A stretch of DNA of 6,741 nt. Source: DATFKA01 sp042095835. Lineage in GTDB: Bacteria > Bacteroidota > Bacteroidia > Chitinophagales > Saprospiraceae. The notes below the pieces were generated by a model. The model had not been told where the DNA came from and did no database searches. It was given only the letters and a program-made list of their open reading frames with translations. This document shows, piece by piece, positions 6,021 to 6,741 of the stretch (the first letter of the stretch is position 1; each line of letters opens with the position of its first letter). The position numbers and the translations under genes are program-made. The DNA is taken from the NCBI GenBank assembly GCA_042095835.1, contig JBELML010000205.1, positions 1 to 6,741 of the forward strand, written 5' to 3'.

Positions 6021-6187
6021 TGTATTGCTTGATTATATGATGCGACGGATGTCGGCTAGCAGCAGAAGCTAATTCCGCCGAATGCAATAATTCGCAAGCA
6101 AATGAACTATCGAAAGTATGCGCAACTAAACGCAATGAGACCAAATTCAAAGGTCGTGAATCGTGCAGTCTTTGCTCCGAAAACCAG
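6021..6187 (-). other. Leader between LTR and gag start
   Basis: About 167 nt of untranslated leader holding the primer-binding site at its distal end. An in-frame TAA at 6033-6035 closes the gag frame upstream of the chosen ATG. RNA packaging signals would be expected here, but I can identify none by eye. Confidence 0.65.
6171..6186 (-). other. Primer-binding site (minus-strand cDNA priming)
   Basis: Sense TGGTTTTCGGAGCAAA begins one base after the LTR end. On the plus strand this reads as the 3' end of a tRNA finishing in CCA (6184-6186). I do not recognise which tRNA; the implied acceptor strand TCCGAAA is unusual. Position and TGG start are the main support. Confidence 0.6.
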
Positions 6188-6263
6188 TGTTACTGCCAGC
6201 TCCGATGCTAGCTAATACTTTCTGTAATGTATATGATATGCCGGGTTCAATAGCAGTGGAAGA

Positions 6264-6269
6264 CTTATT
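6264..6269 (-). terminator. Candidate polyadenylation signal in the LTR
   Basis: Sense AATAAG lies downstream of the candidate TATA box and before the LTR end, the place where R/U5 polyadenylation is expected. It is one base from AATAAA. A sense TGTAA, the motif used by some green algae, also occurs nearby (6287-6291). The choice depends on the host. Confidence 0.25.
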
Positions 6270-6331
6270 CGCATATCATAACATAGTTACAACTGTAATA
6301 TCATTCTACTGAGGAACCACCCAAGCTCGTG

Positions 6332-6341
6332 CCTATATTAC
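6332..6341 (-). promoter_or_regulatory. Candidate TATA box of the LTR promoter
   Basis: Sense GTAATATAGG lies in the middle of the LTR, downstream of a cluster of TGACG motifs and upstream of the expected R region. A start site would fall near 6305-6312. There is no direct evidence of transcription, and other AT-rich spots occur nearer the LTR end. Confidence 0.4.
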
Positions 6342-6382
6342 TCTATGCATTTGTCATGCATGTCTAACACCTCTGCTCGAGG

Positions 6383-6454
6383 CGTCACCGGTCATGTCCG
6401 TTCACCGGGATGTCAAGAGACACTAGCCTAGCCATGACGGTATACCTTCCGTCA
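6383..6454. promoter_or_regulatory. Candidate U3 enhancer: TGACG motifs and repeated TCACCGG
   Basis: Three TGACG/CGTCA cores lie at 6383-6387, 6435-6439 and 6450-6454. The last two form an inverted repeat TGACGG-N8-CCGTCA around the palindrome GGTATACC (6439-6446). TCACCGG occurs twice, at 6385-6391 and 6402-6408. All lie upstream of the candidate TATA in the sense direction. TGACG is a bZIP-type core found in LTR promoters of other elements. Binding here is inference. Confidence 0.4.
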
Positions 6455-6548
6455 CTGCTCGTCCAGAGGATATCATCTCCGTACCATACTACTAGTATTG
6501 GTACGGATGTTACACGTACGCGTACATCTTACGAGTACATCTGTAACA

Positions 6549-6691
6549 TAGCATCCTCGCCCTCTTTCCCTCAGTTGTTCATCGTACCGTACACCGTACA
6601 GGTACGTCAAAGTTCTAACAAACAAATCACAGCTAACAGCCATAATCCTTGTATAATCCTGTACGAATATCCGCCCGCACAGATAATCTGT
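6549..6691 (-). other. 3' UTR of the element with GTAC-rich segment
   Basis: Non-coding stretch from just after the pol stop (6692-6694) to the LTR. It contains the polypurine tract and a run of four GTAC tetramers at 6584-6605 that continues a GTAC-rich zone inside the LTR. No reading frame of note was seen. Confidence 0.65.
6554..6572 (-). other. Polypurine tract (plus-strand primer)
   Basis: Sense strand GAGGGAAAGAGGGCGAGGA (19 nt) has a single pyrimidine. It lies upstream of the LTR start in the sense direction, within the 3' UTR, where the RNase H-resistant primer for plus-strand DNA is expected. Five bases (TGCTA) separate it from the preferred LTR boundary, and none from the alternative at 6553. 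Confidence 0.78.
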
Positions 6692-6741
6692 TTATTCAAT
6701 AACCGCTCGCCGTGGATACTTACGGACAAATTCCTTGTAAG
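6687..6741. repeat. Terminal direct repeat, right copy (circular-contig overlap)
   Basis: Exact copy of 1-55. It joins the non-coding region directly to the 3' end of pol, so the true neighbour downstream of the pol stop is the sequence at 6686 and below, followed by the polypurine tract and LTR. This copy is likely redundant. Confidence 0.9.
6692..6741 (-). pseudogene. pol: Partial second copy of the pol 3' end (overlap artefact)
   Basis: These bases repeat the last 50 nt of pol, including the stop (6692-6694), as part of the 55-bp terminal overlap. It is not an independent gene fragment. It marks where pol ends relative to the 3' UTR and LTR on the circular map. Confidence 0.85.

Larger units (their letters stand above)
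6188..6548 (-). repeat. Long terminal repeat (single collapsed copy, about 361 bp)
   Basis: In the sense direction the segment starts TGTTACAGATG (at 6548) and ends GGCAGTAACA (at 6188). TGTTAC and GTAACA are perfect 6-bp inverted ends with the TG...CA termini of LTRs. It is followed after one base by a TGG-starting primer site and preceded by a purine-rich tract, the required flanks of a 3' and 5' LTR joined in a circle. The two copies cannot be compared because only one is present. The sense-start boundary could instead be 6553 (TGCTATG...), which would abut the polypurine tract directly. Confidence 0.72.
1..6741 (-). mobile_element. Ty3/gypsy-type LTR retrotransposon, circularly permuted, apparently intact
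   Basis: The whole window is one retroelement on the minus strand. Gag and Pol are both open, and Pol has the order protease, RT, RNase H, integrase that defines Ty3/gypsy (copia elements place integrase before RT). A GPY/F module and a chromodomain-like tail after integrase point to the chromovirus branch. The ends of the window are a 55-bp exact overlap, so the unit is 6,686 bp and its LTR is present once, in the interior. No envelope gene is present. Unusual cargo is a Nudix domain in Gag and a Dam-like methyltransferase domain at the start of Pol. Intact frames imply recent activity. The class assignment is secure; the branch and host are inferred. Confidence 0.93.

Noticed and set aside
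5554..6072. Plus-strand open frame of 172 codons opposite the Nudix-coding region
   Set aside because: It is antisense to a clearly conserved domain, has no recognisable motif, and open antisense frames are expected opposite GC-richer coding sequence.
6206..6553. Alternative LTR limits using TGCTA...TAGCA inverted ends
   Set aside because: It would move the primer site into a sequence without an adjacent TGG start. TGTTAC...GTAACA with TGG one base beyond is more coherent, although the 6553 edge remains possible for the sense start.
6021..6691. Envelope gene, tRNA gene, CRISPR array or second small gene in the non-coding region
   Set aside because: No sizeable frame, cloverleaf or regularly spaced repeat was seen there. 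The region is accounted for by leader, LTR, polypurine tract and 3' UTR.

Overview
The window holds one complete LTR retrotransposon of the Ty3/gypsy (Metaviridae) type, read on the minus strand. It is eukaryotic. No independent host gene is visible. Protein order and motifs identify the class: Gag with a CCHC knuckle, then protease, reverse transcriptase with YLDD, RNase H, HHCC/DDE integrase, a GPY/F module and a chromodomain-like tail. The host cannot be named from sequence alone; a protist or alga is a guess.

The first 55 and last 55 bases are identical, so the window looks like a circular contig with a unit of 6,686 bp. This could be collapse of identical LTRs during assembly or a genuine one-LTR circle. 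The terminal repeat overlaps the 3' end of pol. The element is therefore permuted, and its single LTR copy sits internally (about 6188-6548), between the end of pol and the start of gag. In the sense direction (decreasing coordinates) the order is: LTR (6548 to 6188), primer-binding site (6186 to 6171), leader, gag (6020 to 4377), in-frame TGA, pol (to 6, equivalent to 6692), short 3' UTR, polypurine tract (6572 to 6554), LTR.

Three things stand out. (1) Gag begins with a Nudix hydrolase domain that has a complete Nudix box. (2) Pol begins, upstream of the protease, with a phage Dam-like adenine methyltransferase domain carrying an NPPW motif. (3) gag and pol share one reading frame and are separated only by a TGA. 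An H-type pseudoknot can be drawn 8 nt after it, with spacing like the murine leukaemia virus readthrough signal. Readthrough would give a fusion of 2,004 residues: Nudix-capsid-CCHC-[TGA]-methyltransferase-protease-RT-RNase H-integrase-chromodomain. If so, the particle would contain abundant Nudix-Gag and scarce methyltransferase-Pol, a retroelement with two accessory nucleotide or nucleic-acid modifying activities. Both long frames are intact, which suggests a young and possibly active element.
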